The position numbers were made by a program, and so were the translations under genes. Positions 3,930 to 5,241 of a stretch of DNA of 5,241 bases are shown here, piece after piece. The notes beneath the pieces were generated by a model that did no database searches, had not been told where the DNA came from, and saw nothing but the letters and a program-made list of their open reading frames with translations. The DNA is from an uncultured archaeon (GTDB lineage Archaea > Aenigmatarchaeota > Aenigmatarchaeia > CG10238-14 > SCSR01): positions 1 to 5,241 of the forward strand of contig CALIKW010000100.1 in NCBI GenBank assembly GCA_938017915.1, in the 5' to 3' direction. Numbering within the stretch: position 1 is the first letter of the stretch; every line of letters begins with the position of its first letter.

Positions 3930-4259
3930 ATGAATTTTATGAGAAAAATTTTTTGCGCATTAGTTTTAATTTCAATATTCCTTTTGCTAGGTTGTATACA
4001 AAAATCTGAAGAAGAAAAAGCTAAATTGGCTTGTATAGAAGAGTGCAAGAAAGCTTTGAGTGAAGGAAGAGATTTGTCGTTCGGCCCTTGTTTACTCAAT
4101 CCCATAAAAGAAATCCCGGATTGGGTTTGTGACGTTGCCCATAGTCCTAGGGAGGCTGTGGATAATTTAGAGGAAAATCAATGCTCTGCTTACAGACAAG
4201 GAAAAGCAAAGCATTTTGTAGAGGTTGATCCAGCTTGCAATTTTATTAGGGCTTGGTAA
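3930..4259 (+). CDS. Cysteine-rich secreted lipoprotein, conserved-type, function unknown
   Basis: The 109-residue product begins with a lipoprotein signal: basic MNFMRK, hydrophobic IFCALVLISIFLLLG, then lipobox LLGC with C22 as the likely lipidated residue. The mature part has a charged linker (QKSEEEKAK) and six more cysteines at 35, 39, 54, 67, 85 and 103. The cluster DLSFGPCLLN, the block WVCDVAHSPR with VDNLEENQC, and HFVEVDP near the end read like a conserved family core; I recall similar small proteins in DPANN archaea but know no function. Six cysteines outside the membrane suggest disulfides, while the Cys/His/Asp/Glu content would also allow metal binding. ATG 3930 adjoins a short upstream frame; ATG 3939 is an alternative start giving a slightly shorter signal peptide. 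It sits 41 bp after rhomboid and two bases before the radical SAM gene, so co-transcription is likely. Confidence 0.85.
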   Translation: MNFMRKIFCALVLISIFLLLGCIQKSEEEKAKLACIEECKKALSEGRDLSFGPCLLNPIKEIPDWVCDVAHSPREAVDNLEENQCSAYRQGKAKHFVEVDPACNFIRAW

Positions 4260-4261
4260 TT

Positions 4262-5241
4262 ATGGAAGCTAAGTTAGCTATGCTTTGGAAGAAGGAAAAA
4301 GAAGGAATAAGATGTAGTTTATGTGCTAGAAGATGTTTTATACTTCCTGGTAAGAGGGGCTTTTGCATGGTAAGGGAAAACAGGAATAATAAGCTTTATA
4401 CTTTAAATTACGGGAGGATAGTTGGATTAAATTTTGATCCGATAGAAAAAAAGCCTTTATTTCACTTTTACCCAGGCTCTGCTGCACTTTCCTATGCTTG
4501 TAGAGGATGTAATTGGAGATGCCAATTTTGTTGTAATTGGTTAATAAGTCACGATGGCTTACCAGAAATTTTTGGTGATAAGTATGAGCCAGAGGAAATA
4601 GTTGAAATGGCTGAGGAAAGGAATTGTAAAATAATAAGTCATACTTATACAGAGCCAACGATTTATTTTGAGTTTGCTTACGAAGTTGCTAAGCTTGCTC
4701 ACAGGAAAGGAATGATTAATACCTTTGTTACAAATGGTTATATGAGCTTACAAGCTTTAAGAAAAATTTCAAAATTTTTGGATGCAGCAACAGTTGATTT
4801 TAAGGCTTCTAATGACCCTTCTTTTCTTCTCAAGTACTCTTCAGTTCCTTCAAATGAACCTGTATTCGAGTTTTTAAAAGGTTTAAAAAAGTATGGAATT
4901 CATACAGAAATAACTAATTTAATAGTCCCGCAAATAGGTGAGAATTTAGAGCAGTTTAGGAAGGTTGTTAAATGGGTAGTAGAAAATTTAAGTGCTGATA
5001 CCCCTTTTCATGTTTTGAGATTCCATCCAGATTACATGCTGACAGAAATTCCTGTCACGCCTGTTGAAACTTTAGAAAGTTTTATAGAGGAAGCAAAAAA
5101 GCTTGGATTAAAATATGTTTACATAGGAAATGTTCCAGGACATAGGTATGAAAATACTTATTGTCCTAATTGTAACGAGCTCTTGATTGAAAGGACAGGT
5201 TTTTGGGTTGAAAAGGTTAACTTAGAAGGAAGTAAGTGCGG
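4262..5241 (+). CDS. amrS: AmmeMemoRadiSam-type radical SAM enzyme (AmrS family), cut by the window end
   Basis: The frame stays open from ATG 4262 to the edge: 326 full codons, near the family's usual 330-340, so only the last few residues are missing. The N-terminus has the family's extra cysteines C18, C21, C25 and C35 (RCSLCARRCF...GFC). The radical SAM motif CxxxCxxC is C83, C87, C90 (CNWRCQFC), which binds the 4Fe-4S cluster that cleaves S-adenosylmethionine. TYTEPTIYFE, NTFVTNGY, DAATVDFKA, RFHPDY and YIGNVPGHRYENTYCPNC are all typical. C301, C304 and C326 begin a C-terminal cysteine knuckle. Relatives resemble pyruvate-formate-lyase activating enzymes and are often encoded near Memo and AMMECR1 genes; neither is in the window. 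The substrate is not known to me. It follows the lipoprotein gene by two bases, which suggests coupled translation. Confidence 0.95.
   Translation, partial: MEAKLAMLWKKEKEGIRCSLCARRCFILPGKRGFCMVRENRNNKLYTLNYGRIVGLNFDPIEKKPLFHFYPGSAALSYACRGCNWRCQFCCNWLISHDGLPEIFGDKYEPEEIVEMAEERNCKIISHTYTEPTIYFEFAYEVAKLAHRKGMINTFVTNGYMSLQALRKISKFLDAATVDFKASNDPSFLLKYSSVPSNEPVFEFLKGLKKYGIHTEITNLIVPQIGENLEQFRKVVKWVVENLSADTPFHVLRFHPDYMLTEIPVTPVETLESFIEEAKKLGLKYVYIGNVPGHRYENTYCPNCNELLIERTGFWVEKVNLEGSKC

Noticed and set aside
3878..4105. Minus-strand frame opposite the lipoprotein
   Set aside because: It is antisense to a gene with a clear lipobox and patterned cysteines.
4338..4658. Minus-strand frame opposite the radical SAM gene
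   Set aside because: It covers the CxxxCxxC coding region on the wrong strand and has no recognisable domain.

Overview
The window looks like a piece of an AT-rich archaeal chromosome, most likely from a small-genome DPANN-type lineage (inference). The archaeal signs are a type II methionine aminopeptidase, TATA boxes centred about 26 bp upstream of several start codons (the leaderless pattern), a GGTGA Shine-Dalgarno before an internal reading frame, and short tightly packed genes including several small winged-helix and zinc-ribbon proteins. No rRNA, tRNA, CRISPR array, transposase or integrase is visible.

Layout. Positions 1-480 are non-coding and very AT-rich (87 G+C in 480 by hand count, about 18%). 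They hold three copies of a promoter-like AAAAGTGA module. A gene at 481-1245 encodes a short hydrophobic N-terminus, a leucine-heptad coiled coil, an acidic helical stretch and a C-terminal winged helix. Its DNA is the most unusual part of the window: eleven AGCGCT hexamers spaced about one helical turn apart and read in all three codon frames, a 27-bp palindrome (642-668) and a perfect 32-bp palindrome (929-960). It converges on a minus-strand helix-turn-helix gene (1258-1614). A divergent AT-rich spacer then leads to a plus-strand pair overlapping by ATGA: a winged-helix protein (1789-2031) and a 55-residue zinc ribbon (2028-2195).

That pair abuts, with no gap, a minus-strand unit in which methionine aminopeptidase (2416-3273) is followed by a 59-residue conserved-looking small protein (2196-2375). 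The aminopeptidase is divergent from a rhomboid protease gene (3325-3888), and one palindromic TATA-like box sits almost midway between the two start codons. Downstream of rhomboid come a 9-codon reading frame with a GGTGA site (3900-3929), a cysteine-rich lipoprotein (3930-4259), and an AmmeMemoRadiSam-type radical SAM enzyme (4262 to the window edge). The spacing suggests one transcript.

How they work together. The aminopeptidase is housekeeping (N-terminal Met removal). The rhomboid-lipoprotein-radical SAM run combines an intramembrane protease, a secreted lipid-anchored cysteine-rich protein of unknown role and a radical enzyme whose substrate is unknown; any shared function is a guess from gene order. 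The left third is dominated by DNA-binding proteins. The phased AGCGCT array with its palindromes is the best candidate for an undescribed system, possibly a multi-site DNA-binding locus embedded in a coding sequence.
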